From the NCBI RefSeq assembly GCF_002646595.1, contig NZ_PDUD01000020.1:289182-353181 (forward strand): a DNA stretch of 64,000 bases, read 5' to 3'. Position numbers and translations under genes: made by a program. This document shows, piece by piece, positions 1 to 8,729 of the stretch. The notes beneath the pieces were generated by a model. It was not told where the DNA came from. It saw only the letters and a list, made by a program, of their open reading frames with translations, and searched no databases. The DNA comes from Flavilitoribacter nigricans DSM 23189 = NBRC 102662. Its GTDB lineage: Bacteria; Bacteroidota; Bacteroidia; Chitinophagales; Saprospiraceae. Position 1 is the stretch's first letter, and every line of letters begins with the position of its first letter.

Positions 1-1819
1 GATTCATCCAGTCGGCGGAAGCAGTATAGATCTTTTCGTCACCTCCGTTACCGAAGATCAATACCCGGGAGTGTTCGAGGAACCGGTCCACGATAGAGAT
101 GATCTCGATGTTGCTGTCCGGCCCGGGCAAAAGGCAACAGATACCCCGGACGATCATTTGGATCTTGACGCCGGCTTCACTAGCTTCCAGCAGCTTGTCG
201 ATCATGCCCTGCTCCTCCAGGCTATTCATTTTGAGGATCATATAGGCCGGTTTCCCGGCTTTGGCCAGTTCGATCTCATTATCGATCATATCGATCAGCC
301 GGTCGCGCAGATAGAAGGGTGCCACCAGCAGGTGTTTTGTTTTGGGAACGATGATCTCTCCTTCCAAGACCTTAAAGATCTTGCTGACTTCCTTGCCCAG
401 TTTTTTATCCGCCGTGAGCAGGGCGTGATCACAGTAGATCCTGGCGGTTTTTTCGTTGAAGTTACCGGTGCCCAGATAGGCGTAATTCCGGATATCGTCG
501 CCCTCTTCCCGCTGGATCAACAGCAGTTTGGTATGCACTTTGATACCCGGATAGCTGTATTGTACCTTGGCACCTGCTTTTTCCAGTTCCTTTCCCCAGT
601 GCAGATTGGACGCTTCGTCAAAACGGGCTTTCGCTTCAATGAAAGCCATAACCTCCTTACCGGCTTCCAGGGCTGCGAGCAGGGCCTGGACGACCTTGGA
701 TTGATTCGCTACCCGGTACAGGGTGACCTTAATGGCCTTTACCTGAGGATCCGCAGCGGCTTCCGCAATCATCCTGTGGACATAGTCAAAACGCTGGTAC
801 GGAAAGTGGAGCATCTGATCCTTTTTCGCGATGAGTGACAGGATCGAATCCGCCTTTTCGAGCGTTGGATGGGGGAGTGGTGGCAGCGACTCGTAATGCA
901 GCTCCGGATGCCCGACGGGGTCCGGAAATGCGAAAAAGTCATTGAAGTTGTGGTACCGTGCTCCCGGGATCAGGTCGTTCTTGCTCAGGTTGAACAGTTC
1001 CTTGATCCTAGCCACCAGGTCTTCCGGCATGCGGCTGTCGTAGAGGAAACGGGTCGGTAGTCCTACCTGACGTTCCTTGAGCCCGGCCTGTATCTTTTCT
1101 ACCAGATCGCCACTGAATTCATCATCAATATAGATCTCGGCGTCTCTGGAAACTTTGATGGCGTATACTCCCGAAACTTCGCGCTCCAGATAGTTCTCCA
1201 GATGGTTGCGGATAATATCGTCCAGAAAGGTGATAGGATGGTGCCCGGCTTCGCTTCCCGGCATCTTGATGAATCGCGGCAGTTTATCACTGGGTATATT
1301 GACAATACTGAGGTCGTGAGAATCGGGGAAAGTCACAATGAGATAAAGCGCTTTATTCAATAAAAAAGGCGCTTTCTTGCTGCTGCTTTCCAGTTCCAGA
1401 TTTTGTAAAAGCGGGTAAACCTTCTCGTAAAAATACTGGTGGGCAAATTTTTGTTGCTCGGCATTGTACTCGTCCGGCTTTAGCAGTTCAATGCCGTGTT
1501 CCGCCAGTTCCGGTAAAATATTTTCCTGAAAGATCTCCCCGAACATTTCCTGTTGGGAACGAACGATCTGACGGATCTGTTTGAGTTGTTTTTTGGGTTT
1601 TATATCGAGTTCTTTGCGGGTTTTCTTCCGCAATTTGCGGTAACTGCGCAGGGCTGCTACCCGTACTCTAAAGAACTCGTCCAGATTGGAGCTGTAAATA
1701 GCTAGAAATTTTATCCGTTCGTATAGAGGCACTTCCGGATTGGCCGCTTCCTGGAGGACCCGGTGGTTAAAGTGCAACCAACTAATGTCTCTTGCTATTT
1801 TGCTTGTTGTTTCGCTCAT
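1..1819 (-). CDS. ppk1: Polyphosphate kinase 1, C-terminus cut by window edge
   Basis: This reading frame is open from an ATG at 1819 to the left edge (606 codons; the family is usually about 690-720 residues). PPK1 reversibly transfers the gamma phosphate of ATP to polyphosphate. The N-terminus contains the family signature DISWLHFNHRVLQEA followed by SSNLDEFFRVRVAALR. Further on come TGNFNEKTARIYCDHALLT, the phosphohistidine region GIKVHTKLLLI, and near the edge IVDRFLEHSRVLIFG, which holds the second conserved histidine. Both catalytic histidines are therefore present in what is visible. It is divergent from tilS. A PPK2-family enzyme lies about 9 kb away, so the organism appears to have both polyphosphate kinase classes. 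The identification is very secure; only the last roughly 90 residues are missing. Confidence 0.97.
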   Translation of the reverse strand, partial: MSETTSKIARDISWLHFNHRVLQEAANPEVPLYERIKFLAIYSSNLDEFFRVRVAALRSYRKLRKKTRKELDIKPKKQLKQIRQIVRSQQEMFGEIFQENILPELAEHGIELLKPDEYNAEQQKFAHQYFYEKVYPLLQNLELESSSKKAPFLLNKALYLIVTFPDSHDLSIVNIPSDKLPRFIKMPGSEAGHHPITFLDDIIRNHLENYLEREVSGVYAIKVSRDAEIYIDDEFSGDLVEKIQAGLKERQVGLPTRFLYDSRMPEDLVARIKELFNLSKNDLIPGARYHNFNDFFAFPDPVGHPELHYESLPPLPHPTLEKADSILSLIAKKDQMLHFPYQRFDYVHRMIAEAAADPQVKAIKVTLYRVANQSKVVQALLAALEAGKEVMAFIEAKARFDEASNLHWGKELEKAGAKVQYSYPGIKVHTKLLLIQREEGDDIRNYAYLGTGNFNEKTARIYCDHALLTADKKLGKEVSKIFKVLEGEIIVPKTKHLLVAPFYLRDRLIDMIDNEIELAKAGKPAYMILKMNSLEEQGMIDKLLEASEAGVKIQMIVRGICCLLPGPDSNIEIISIVDRFLEHSRVLIFGNGGDEKIYTASADWMN

Positions 1820-1848
1820 GTATTCGAAATGCCTGTTGAATTAAACCC

Positions 1849-1880
1849 TATATTTGGCACAATAGTACTCATTATGAGTA
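1849..1880 (+). promoter_or_regulatory. Probable tilS promoter -7 box with adjoining palindrome
   Basis: TATATTTG at 1849-1856 matches the Bacteroidota -7 element TAnnTTTG exactly. Ten bases on, 1866-1880 is the perfect 15-bp palindrome TACTCATTATGAGTA (7-bp arms, one-base centre), placed around the expected transcription start. No clear -33 TTG at proper spacing was found. The palindrome may be an operator serving tilS, ppk1 or both; the regulator is unknown. Confidence 0.4.
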
Positions 1881-1959
1881 ATGAACCATAAAATTGGGGC
1901 AAACTACTTTTTAAAACCTGTTTGCGGGCAAGATTGTGCGTTAAGCCTAGATTAAATTT

Positions 1960-3306
1960 ATGCCGGTATCCTTTATCGATAAAATTGCAGCAATGTTTCC
2001 GGAATTGCCGGAAAGCCGGACCTTACTGGCCGTCAGTGGAGGTGTCGATTCGATGACTATGGCGCATCTATTCGAGACTGCCGACTGGGCCTACGGGATT
2101 GCCCACTGCAACTTTCAGTTGCGGGGGGATGCTTCCGATGCCGATCACGATTTTATCAAGGCCCGGGCGCTCTATAACGGAGTCACCTTTCACAGCATTA
2201 CTTTTGATACGGAGGACGAAGCCGCCAAAAGGGGCATTTCCATCCAGATGGCTGCCCGCGACTTACGCTATCCCTGGCTGGAAGCCGTCCGGCAGGAGCA
2301 CGGCTACGATTTTGTGGCCACAGCTCACCATCTGAACGACAGCATCGAGACCAGTCTGATCAATCAAACGCGGGGCACCGGCTGGCGGGGGCTGAGCGGG
2401 ATATCCGAGCGCCAGGACCATTTGATCCGGCCGCTGTTGAGCTTCACCCGCAGCGAACTGGAAGACTATCTCCGGGCTAACGATATTGCTTTCCGCGAAG
2501 ACAGTTCCAATGCCAAGGACGATTATCACCGCAACCGCATTCGGCACCACGTCATTCCGGTACTGCGGAGCATCAATCCTGCTTTTGAAAGAACATTTGA
2601 AAAGAACCTGAAGATCTGGTCGGAATCCACCCATCTACTGGAGTGGGCCATCGCCGAACTTAAACAACGATACGTCCAAAAGCGGGGCGATCAGTTGGTG
2701 ATCGATTACCGTTTTATCGAGGATCACCGGGACGCGGCTCCCACTTTGTTTTTCGAGTGGGTCAGCCCGTATGGCTTTCATCCGGATCAGTTGACGCAGG
2801 CCCTTTCGGCCGCCGGTAAGTCCAGTGGAGCCATGTGGTATTCGACGACCCACTGCCTGCTGGCGGATCGCAACGCTTTTTTGATCCAGCCGGCTACATC
2901 GGAGCGCACGCCTCCGGTCAGTCACCAGCTGGAAAAGGCAGGAGGCCGGGTATCATTAGAGAACGGCCTGCTGGCGACCGACGTCTTCGATCGCCCGGCG
3001 GAATTCTCCTTTTCCCTTTCGGAATTTGAAGTGGAACTCGATGCCGAAAAAGTACAGTTCCCGCTGACGGTCCGACACTGGCGGGAGGGAGATGTTTTTT
3101 GCCCGCTCGGACTGGGTGGCCGCCACAAAAAGCTCCAGGATTTTTTTTCCAATCTGAAACTGAGTCGCTTCGAAAAAGAACAGATCTGGCTGGTCCTGGA
3201 TGGCCGGGGCGAGATCATATGGGTGGTCGGTCACCGGCCCGACGATCGCTATAAGGTCGACGCGAAAAGCTCCAGGCTCTTAAAGCTGAGTTTCCGGGCG
3301 CGTTAG
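1960..3306 (+). CDS. tilS: tRNA(Ile)-lysidine synthetase TilS
   Basis: TilS attaches lysine to the wobble cytidine (C34) of tRNA-Ile(CAU), switching it from methionine to isoleucine decoding; it is a cytoplasmic ATP-dependent N-type PP-loop enzyme. The PP-loop motif SGGVDS is at residues 26-31, followed by AHCNFQLRG and the AHHLNDSIETSLINQTRGTG block that are family landmarks. The C-terminal third carries the TilS C-terminal domain (LTVRHWREGDVFCPLG, then KKLQDFFSNLKL). The length of 448 residues is normal. The ATG start is preceded by an AT-rich leader rather than a Shine-Dalgarno sequence, as is usual in Bacteroidota. It stands divergent from ppk1. Confidence 0.96.
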   Translation: MPVSFIDKIAAMFPELPESRTLLAVSGGVDSMTMAHLFETADWAYGIAHCNFQLRGDASDADHDFIKARALYNGVTFHSITFDTEDEAAKRGISIQMAARDLRYPWLEAVRQEHGYDFVATAHHLNDSIETSLINQTRGTGWRGLSGISERQDHLIRPLLSFTRSELEDYLRANDIAFREDSSNAKDDYHRNRIRHHVIPVLRSINPAFERTFEKNLKIWSESTHLLEWAIAELKQRYVQKRGDQLVIDYRFIEDHRDAAPTLFFEWVSPYGFHPDQLTQALSAAGKSSGAMWYSTTHCLLADRNAFLIQPATSERTPPVSHQLEKAGGRVSLENGLLATDVFDRPAEFSFSLSEFEVELDAEKVQFPLTVRHWREGDVFCPLGLGGRHKKLQDFFSNLKLSRFEKEQIWLVLDGRGEIIWVVGHRPDDRYKVDAKSSRLLKLSFRAR

Positions 3307-3320
3307 TCTCAGCAAAATTG

Positions 3321-3328
3321 TAATTTTG
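3321..3328 (+). promoter_or_regulatory. Putative -7 promoter box
   Basis: TAATTTTG fits the Bacteroidota TAnnTTTG consensus and lies 63 bases before the start of the secreted thioredoxin-like gene at 3391, just after tilS ends. A matching -33 TTG is not clear. Confidence 0.35.
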
Positions 3329-3390
3329 GGATCGTTATCCGGTAGCAATTGCCGGAGTGTAAGAAATAGCAACAAATTAAACATCCCACT

Positions 3391-4470
3391 ATGCACGCCC
3401 TGAAAAATTCCCTGTTTGTCCTTGGTATCCTGTTTTCCGTATCGTCCATTGCGCAAACTGACCTTACCGTTCCCCAAACGCAGGTCCCGATGATCACCAA
3501 GATCTCCGCATCCTGGTGCCCGTATTGCGGTACCTGGGGTTGGGATTTTATGGAAGCCCTCATGGAAGACAACAGTAATTTCAGTAATCTGATCACCGCA
3601 CACTATAGCGGCGACTACCGGTCTACTGAAGCCGCCCAGATGACTTCCAATTTCGGAGCATTCGGCCAGCCGGAGTTTTTCTTTAATTCCGACCGCATCT
3701 CCGTTAATGCTTCCACGACCAACCAGATGAGAACGGAGGTAAAGGCCATGATCGCGCAAAAAAGGGAGGAGAGCCCGGTCGTACAGACGGGGCTGCTGGC
3801 GGGCCCGAATAATGGTCAGTTCAACGTCGTAACCAAAACCCGCTTTTTCCAGAATACTTCCGGGGAGTTCTATCTGGGTCTGTACGTGGTCGAAAAATCC
3901 TTTTCCGGACCACAGGCCGGCCGGCAAACTACGGCCCTGCACAAAAATGTACTGCGTGCGGGCTTATCCGATAATACCTTTGGCGAGCAGCTGATCGCCG
4001 GTGCGGTTGGAGCCGGAGAAGAGGTCATCATTCAGAAATCCATTGCGCTGGATGAGCTCGGTTACAATCCGAACGATATCCGGCTTCTAAGTATAATCTG
4101 GAAAAAAGACGGCTCCAAATACACCGTGGTCAATACCAATTCCCTCAGCGAATTCCAGGCGGGAGTGGAACTGTTGGCCACCACCGCTACACGGCAGCTG
4201 GGGGAGGCAGATTTTCAGATTTCCGTACAACCTAATGTCGTTTCCGATTTTTCCCTATTGAAATTAATTTTACCTTCGCAGCGGAAAAATTTCCGGGTCG
4301 AACTCTGGACACTGGATGGCCGGAAGGTGCAGGATATCTTTAGCGGACAACTGCCCGCCGGCGAGCACCAGTGGTCGATCGACCGATCGGTTACCACGGC
4401 AGCCGGGGTGTATGTACTCCGACTGTACGACGGGCTCGGCCAGATAAGCCGGCAACTGATCTTCCAGTAG
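3391..4470 (+). CDS. Secreted Omp28-like thioredoxin-fold protein with T9SS sorting tail
   Basis: The product is a 359-residue exported protein. Residues 1-22 form a signal peptide ending in SSIAQ. A CxxC redox site, SWCPYCGTW (Cys43, Cys46), lies early in the mature protein, and the following GAFGQPEFFFN contains the cis-proline region of a thioredoxin fold, as in Omp28-type Bacteroidota proteins. The last 80 residues (NVVSDFSLLKL through GVYVLRLYDG to RQLIFQ) look like a type A C-terminal sorting domain, so the protein is expected to cross the outer membrane by type IX secretion and be anchored at the surface. The redox partner and substrate are unknown. Confidence 0.85.
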   Translation: MHALKNSLFVLGILFSVSSIAQTDLTVPQTQVPMITKISASWCPYCGTWGWDFMEALMEDNSNFSNLITAHYSGDYRSTEAAQMTSNFGAFGQPEFFFNSDRISVNASTTNQMRTEVKAMIAQKREESPVVQTGLLAGPNNGQFNVVTKTRFFQNTSGEFYLGLYVVEKSFSGPQAGRQTTALHKNVLRAGLSDNTFGEQLIAGAVGAGEEVIIQKSIALDELGYNPNDIRLLSIIWKKDGSKYTVVNTNSLSEFQAGVELLATTATRQLGEADFQISVQPNVVSDFSLLKLILPSQRKNFRVELWTLDGRKVQDIFSGQLPAGEHQWSIDRSVTTAAGVYVLRLYDGLGQISRQLIFQ

Positions 4471-4495
4471 TGGTCCGGAGCAATAATTTGTAGCA

Positions 4496-4951
4496 TTGAT
4501 CGAACTGGATCTTACCGTTTGGGAAAAACAACTGCGGCTGAAAAGAGAAGCCGGAGTCAGTTATCTGCTGGACCCGATCCGGAATAAATGGCTGGTTTTG
4601 CAGCCCGAAGAGATCGTTCGCCAGTTGATGGTCCAGTATCTGCTGCAGGAAAAGCACTATAATAAGAATCGCATTCGCATCGAACAGGGGCTATTGGTGA
4701 ACGGACTGAGCAAGCGTTGTGATATTTTGATCTACAATAAGGCAGTACAACCGTTTTTGATGGTGGAATGCAAGTCGCCGAAAGTGCCGATCACCCAGGC
4801 CACTTTTGAGCAGATTGCCAACTATAATCTACCTTTACAGGTTAAATATTTAGTGGTAACCAATGGACCTGCCACTTTTTGTTGTGAGATGGATTATGAA
4901 ACGCGAAGTTTCAATTTTTTGTCCTCCATCCCTGAATATCAGAATTTTTAA
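4496..4951 (+). CDS. Restriction-endonuclease-like (HsdR N-terminal type) small protein
   Basis: The 151-residue protein resembles the stand-alone type I restriction R-subunit N-terminal domain family common in Bacteroidota. The PD-(D/E)xK core is visible as RIRIEQGLLVNGLSKRCDILIY, then FLMVECKSP, which supplies the acidic residue and the ExK pair, followed by a QIANYN helix and YLVVTNGP strand. The start taken is TTG at 4496, because the family pattern requires the residues before the first ATG at 4628. It starts 25 bases after the preceding stop. No methylase or specificity subunit is nearby, so it is not part of a visible restriction system. The cellular role of this family is not established. 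Confidence 0.75.
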   Translation: MIELDLTVWEKQLRLKREAGVSYLLDPIRNKWLVLQPEEIVRQLMVQYLLQEKHYNKNRIRIEQGLLVNGLSKRCDILIYNKAVQPFLMVECKSPKVPITQATFEQIANYNLPLQVKYLVVTNGPATFCCEMDYETRSFNFLSSIPEYQNF

Positions 4952-4960
4952 ACCAAATTA

Positions 4961-5039
4961 GTCAGTTGCTCCCTGTCGGAAAGTCGTAAGAAAAAAGATA
5001 GGGACTGATTGAATTACGACCCTAAGACCGGCAACTGAC
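4961..5039. promoter_or_regulatory. Nested inverted repeats in tdh leader region
   Basis: Two perfect inverted repeats are nested: GTCAGTTGC (4961-4969) with GCAACTGAC (5031-5039), and inside them GTCGTAA (4983-4989) with TTACGAC (5014-5020). They could form one long interrupted stem between the stop of the upstream gene and the tdh start at 5068. It may act as a leader structure or operator for the threonine-degradation pair; there is no U-tract typical of a terminator. Confidence 0.4.
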
Positions 5040-5067
5040 AGCAATAATTCAGTCCTAACCAGTTCGT

Positions 5068-6024
5068 ATGAGTCAATCTACTGTTCTGATCGTTGGTGCC
5101 AACGGTCAACTTGGTTCGGTTTTAACGGATGCCTTGCGGGCGGAGCTTGGAGAAAATCGGGTGATCGGCTCCGACATCAAAATGCCCAAAGAAGAAAAAG
5201 GGCCTTTCGAGTTGCTCGATATTATGGATAAAGAGCAGCTCCACCGATTAGTCCGGAAATACCAGGTTACGGAAGTCTACCAGCTCGCCGCCATTCTTTC
5301 CGCCAAAGGAGAGGAAAATCCCAAACTTGCCTGGGACATCAACATGAACGGCCTGTTCAATGTGCTGGAGATCGCCCGGGAATGCAACCTGAAGGTCTTT
5401 TTCCCCTCTTCCATTGCCGTTTTCGGCAGCCATACACCGCGACAACAAACACCACAGGAAACCATCATCCATCCGGAGACCATTTACGGGATCAGTAAAG
5501 CCGCCGGAGAGAACTGGTGTCAGTACTACCATCTCAAATACGGTGTGGATGTGCGGTCCCTGCGCTATCCGGGCGTTATCGGCTACCAGTCAATGCCCGG
5601 CGGTGGTACTACGGATTACGCCGTGGAGATCTACCACAGTGCGGTCCGGGAAGAGCCGTTCACCTGCTTTCTGAAGCCGGATACGCGCCTGCCGATGATC
5701 TATATGCCCGATGCGATCCGCGCTACGCTGGAATTGATGGATGCTCCGGAAGAGCAGCTCAGTGTCCGTACGAGTTACAACCTGGCCAGCATGAGCTTTT
5801 CGCCGTCCGAGATCTACGAAGCGATCCGTAAACATTTCCCCGCATTTAACATTGAATACCAGCCGGATTTCCGTCAGAAGATCGCAGAATCCTGGTCGGA
5901 GACCATCGATGATACCAACGCCCGCCGGGATTGGGGGTGGCAGCCGGAATACGATCTGGAAAGTATGACGGACGATATGATTTTCCATTTACGCAAGCAA
6001 TACCAAAAGAATATCTATGTTTAA
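5068..6024 (+). CDS. tdh: L-threonine 3-dehydrogenase, SDR-type
   Basis: This 318-residue extended short-chain dehydrogenase oxidises L-threonine to 2-amino-3-ketobutyrate with NAD+. The Rossmann motif is [10 protein letters not shown] (residues 7-16), and the YxxxK catalytic pair is in [11 protein letters not shown]. The glycine-rich [23 protein letters not shown] block is typical of the epimerase-like threonine dehydrogenases rather than of the zinc medium-chain enzyme. The next gene, kbl, overlaps it by 8 bases and performs the following step, which strongly supports the assignment over a generic sugar epimerase. Confidence 0.92.
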   Translation: MSQSTVLIVGANGQLGSVLTDALRAELGENRVIGSDIKMPKEEKGPFELLDIMDKEQLHRLVRKYQVTEVYQLAAILSAKGEENPKLAWDINMNGLFNVLEIARECNLKVFFPSSIAVFGSHTPRQQTPQETIIHPETIYGISKAAGENWCQYYHLKYGVDVRSLRYPGVIGYQSMPGGGTTDYAVEIYHSAVREEPFTCFLKPDTRLPMIYMPDAIRATLELMDAPEEQLSVRTSYNLASMSFSPSEIYEAIRKHFPAFNIEYQPDFRQKIAESWSETIDDTNARRDWGWQPEYDLESMTDDMIFHLRKQYQKNIYV

Positions 6025-7204
6025 AAATGTCGAACCTGCCCTGCAGGAAGAAATTTCTGAGATCCGGGAAGCCGGACTTTACAAAAACGAACGCATTATC
6101 GTCACGCCCCAGGGAGCGGAGATCGAAACCCAGGGCGGTAAGGAAGTGCTGAACTTCTGCGCCAACAATTACCTGGGGCTGTCTGCCCATCCCGACGTGA
6201 TCGAAGCGGCCAAGCAGGCGATCGACACGCACGGCTTCGGCCTTTCCTCCGTTCGTTTTATCTGCGGTACCCAGGACATCCACAAGGAACTGGAAGAAAA
6301 GATCGCGGCTTTTCTGGGAATGGAAGATGCCATTCTTTACGCGGCGGCTTTCGACGCGAACGGCGGTCTGTTTGAGCCGATCCTCACGGCGGAAGACGCC
6401 ATTATTTCCGATGCACTGAATCACGCTTCCATTATCGACGGTATTCGTCTCTGCAAAGCCCAGCGCTATCGTTTCAACCACAACGACATGGCCGACCTGG
6501 AAGAAAAGCTCAAAGAGGCGCAATCTGCCCGGCGTCGCCTGATCGCAACCGATGGCGCTTTTTCTATGGACGGGACCATCGCCCAACTGGATAAGATCTG
6601 TGACCTGGCCGATAAATACGACGCCATGGTGATGGTGGACGAATGCCACGCCACCGGCTTTATGGGCAAAACCGGTCGCGGTACCCACGAATACTGCGAC
6701 GTCATGGGCCGGGTGGATATCATTACCGGCACTTTCGGTAAGGCGCTGGGTGGCGCTTCCGGTGGTTTTACCGCGGCGCGTAAAGAGATCGTAGAAGTAT
6801 TGCGGCAGCGTTCCCGGCCGTATCTGTTCTCCAATACCGTGGCTCCCTCTATCGTTGGCGCTTCCATCAAGGTGGTAGACCTCCTCTCGGCTTCAACGGC
6901 CCTGCGCGATAAACTGGAAGAGAACACCAAATATTTCCGCCAGGCCATGACCGAAGCCGGATTCGACATCATACCCGGCGAGCACCCCATCGTGCCGATC
7001 ATGCTGTACGATGCACCGCTATCCCAAAAGTTTGCGGATCGCCTCCTGGAAGAAGGGATCTATGTGATCGGCTTTTTCTATCCGGTAGTACCCAAAGGCA
7101 AAGCCCGGATCCGGGTGCAAATGTCCGCTGCGCACGAACGGGAACATCTGGAAAGAGCCGTTGCGGCCTTCACCAAGGTTGGGAAGGAACTCGGGGTTAT
7201 TTAA
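6017..7204 (+). CDS. kbl: Glycine C-acetyltransferase (2-amino-3-ketobutyrate CoA ligase)
   Basis: A 395-residue PLP-dependent alpha-oxoamine synthase that cleaves 2-amino-3-ketobutyrate with CoA into glycine and acetyl-CoA. The N-terminus [20 protein letters not shown], the cofactor region [17 protein letters not shown], and the PLP-lysine motif [12 protein letters not shown] are all conserved. The start overlaps the end of tdh by 8 bases, indicating translational coupling in a two-gene threonine-degradation operon. The length is normal for the family. Confidence 0.95.
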   Translation: MFKNVEPALQEEISEIREAGLYKNERIIVTPQGAEIETQGGKEVLNFCANNYLGLSAHPDVIEAAKQAIDTHGFGLSSVRFICGTQDIHKELEEKIAAFLGMEDAILYAAAFDANGGLFEPILTAEDAIISDALNHASIIDGIRLCKAQRYRFNHNDMADLEEKLKEAQSARRRLIATDGAFSMDGTIAQLDKICDLADKYDAMVMVDECHATGFMGKTGRGTHEYCDVMGRVDIITGTFGKALGGASGGFTAARKEIVEVLRQRSRPYLFSNTVAPSIVGASIKVVDLLSASTALRDKLEENTKYFRQAMTEAGFDIIPGEHPIVPIMLYDAPLSQKFADRLLEEGIYVIGFFYPVVPKGKARIRVQMSAAHEREHLERAVAAFTKVGKELGVI

Positions 7205-7295
7205 GGAGTTGAAGCTTACTGCGATTATCGTGATACCGTAGTAGAGGCCATTGGAGTATCGCCGTATTTCAACATCATTGAACCAAAAAGATCAC

Positions 7296-8180
7296 ATGAA
7301 AAATATTACTGTAATCGGTGCCGGTACCATGGGTAACGGCATCGCTCATTTATTCGCCATGAAAGGCTACGCGGTATCTCTGCTGGATATCTCGGAAGAT
7401 GCCCTGGCCAGAGGCCTGAAAACCATTGACAAGAACCTGGACCGCATGGTGCGGAAGGAGATCCTGACCGAACAGGATAAACAGGCTACACTGGACCGCA
7501 TCTCTACCTTTACGAGCCTGCCGGCCGCGGTGGAAAAAGCGGAACTGGTGGTAGAGGCCGCTACCGAACGGGTAGATCTGAAACTGGATATTTTCCGGGA
7601 ACTGGATAAAGCGGCTCCCGAGGGGATCATCCTGGCTTCCAATACTTCCTCGATTTCCATTACCCGGATCGCAGCGGTGACCCAACGACCCGAACGGGTG
7701 ATCGGCATGCACTTCATGAACCCCGTGCCCATTATGAAACTGGTCGAGGTGATCCGGGGCTACAGTACCTCCGATGAAGTGACGGATCAGATCATGGAGC
7801 TGTCCCGAGACCTGGGGAAAACCCCGGTGGAAGTGAACGACTATCCGGGCTTTGTGGCCAACCGCATCCTGATGCCGATGATCAACGAGGCGATCTACTC
7901 CCTCTATGAGGGTGTTGCCGGCGTGGAAGAGATCGATACCGTCATGAAGCTGGGGATGGCTCATCCGATGGGTCCCCTGCAACTGGCCGACTTCATCGGA
8001 CTGGATGTTTGCATGGCCATCCTGAAGGTACTGCAAGACGGATTCGGTAATCCTAAATACGCACCCTGCCCGCTGCTCGTCAATATGGTGACCGCCGGAA
8101 AACTGGGGGCAAAAACCGGTGAAGGTTTCTACGCCTATACACCGGGCAGTAAGGACCTGAAGGTAGCCTACCAGCGCTAA
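7296..8180 (+). CDS. hbd: 3-hydroxybutyryl-CoA dehydrogenase
   Basis: A 294-residue NAD-dependent 3-hydroxyacyl-CoA dehydrogenase. The N-terminal Rossmann motif is VIGAGTMGNGIAH; SNTSSISITRIA and GMHFMNPVPIMKLVEVI hold the catalytic Ser/His region, and NDYPGFVANRILMPMINEA begins the C-terminal domain. The ATG at 7296 is preferred to the in-frame upstream codon at 7251, because it places the nucleotide-binding strand directly at the N-terminus as in the family. It lies 91 bases after kbl on the same strand, and may be co-transcribed. The single-domain size argues for butyrate, polyhydroxybutyrate or phenylacetate-type metabolism rather than a FadB fusion. Confidence 0.9.
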   Translation: MKNITVIGAGTMGNGIAHLFAMKGYAVSLLDISEDALARGLKTIDKNLDRMVRKEILTEQDKQATLDRISTFTSLPAAVEKAELVVEAATERVDLKLDIFRELDKAAPEGIILASNTSSISITRIAAVTQRPERVIGMHFMNPVPIMKLVEVIRGYSTSDEVTDQIMELSRDLGKTPVEVNDYPGFVANRILMPMINEAIYSLYEGVAGVEEIDTVMKLGMAHPMGPLQLADFIGLDVCMAILKVLQDGFGNPKYAPCPLLVNMVTAGKLGAKTGEGFYAYTPGSKDLKVAYQR

Positions 8181-8187
8181 GGGGCGA

Positions 8188-8619
8188 TCAGTTTACTTTC
8201 GACCGCAGGCCCTGCAACCAGGCAGCAAGCTGCAAGGACAGATAGGAGAAGACGGTAATGCCGAGCAAATCGCACAGCATGTCCATCAACTCAAAATTCC
8301 GCGTCGCAAATGCGATCTGGGTAAATTCCTCAACAATCGCGAAAATACCTACCAGCAGTGCGCCGGACAGAACGGGTAAGGAGAAAATCCTTACCCGTTT
8401 GTGATTCAGGGCCAGGTTCACCAGAAAAGCCAGCATGCCGTAAAGGGTGAAATGACCTACTTTATCACCGTAGGGTAGTTTTCTTATTTGTTGCAGTTGA
8501 GGAGGTACCTGACCGGTATCTGCCGTAAAAATGATCCAGCAGATGAACAGGAAAAAACCGATCGCGAGGACTGATCGCAGGTTCTGACCGGTTAGAGAGC
8601 GCAAACTTTTTGAATACAT
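8188..8619 (-). CDS. VanZ-like membrane protein
   Basis: A 143-residue integral membrane protein with about four hydrophobic segments. The pattern DKVGHFTLYGMLAFLVNL, a central hydrophobic stretch, and IVEEFTQIAFATRNFELMDMLCDLLGI matches the VanZ-like family. In VanZ the family is linked to low-level teicoplanin resistance, but for most members no function is known. It ends 7 bases from the convergent hydroxyacyl-CoA dehydrogenase gene. Confidence 0.8.
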   Translation of the reverse strand: MYSKSLRSLTGQNLRSVLAIGFFLFICWIIFTADTGQVPPQLQQIRKLPYGDKVGHFTLYGMLAFLVNLALNHKRVRIFSLPVLSGALLVGIFAIVEEFTQIAFATRNFELMDMLCDLLGITVFSYLSLQLAAWLQGLRSKVN

Positions 8620-8666
8620 AGGACGTGTTTAAGCGATATCAGAATAGAATAAGATCTGTGTGAAAA

Positions 8667-8715
8667 TGCAGGGATGGCGTTCGGCCCGGATGATCGTGCC
8701 CACCTCATCCCTGCA
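8667..8715 (-). terminator. Probable creD terminator hairpin
   Basis: TGCAGGGATG (8667-8676) and CATCCCTGCA (8706-8715) form a perfect 10-bp stem, followed on the minus strand by TTTTC. It lies 15 bases beyond the creD stop. The loop is long (29 bases) and the T-tract short. Confidence 0.5.
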
Positions 8716-8729
8716 GCCTGGACTTTGCA

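Noticed and set aside
71..1060. Plus-strand open frames over the left edge
   Set aside because: They lie antisense to ppk1, whose motifs are unmistakable on the minus strand; they are shadows.
4496..4951. Fragment of a type I restriction system
   Set aside because: The domain is a complete stand-alone small protein and there are no methylase or specificity genes nearby.
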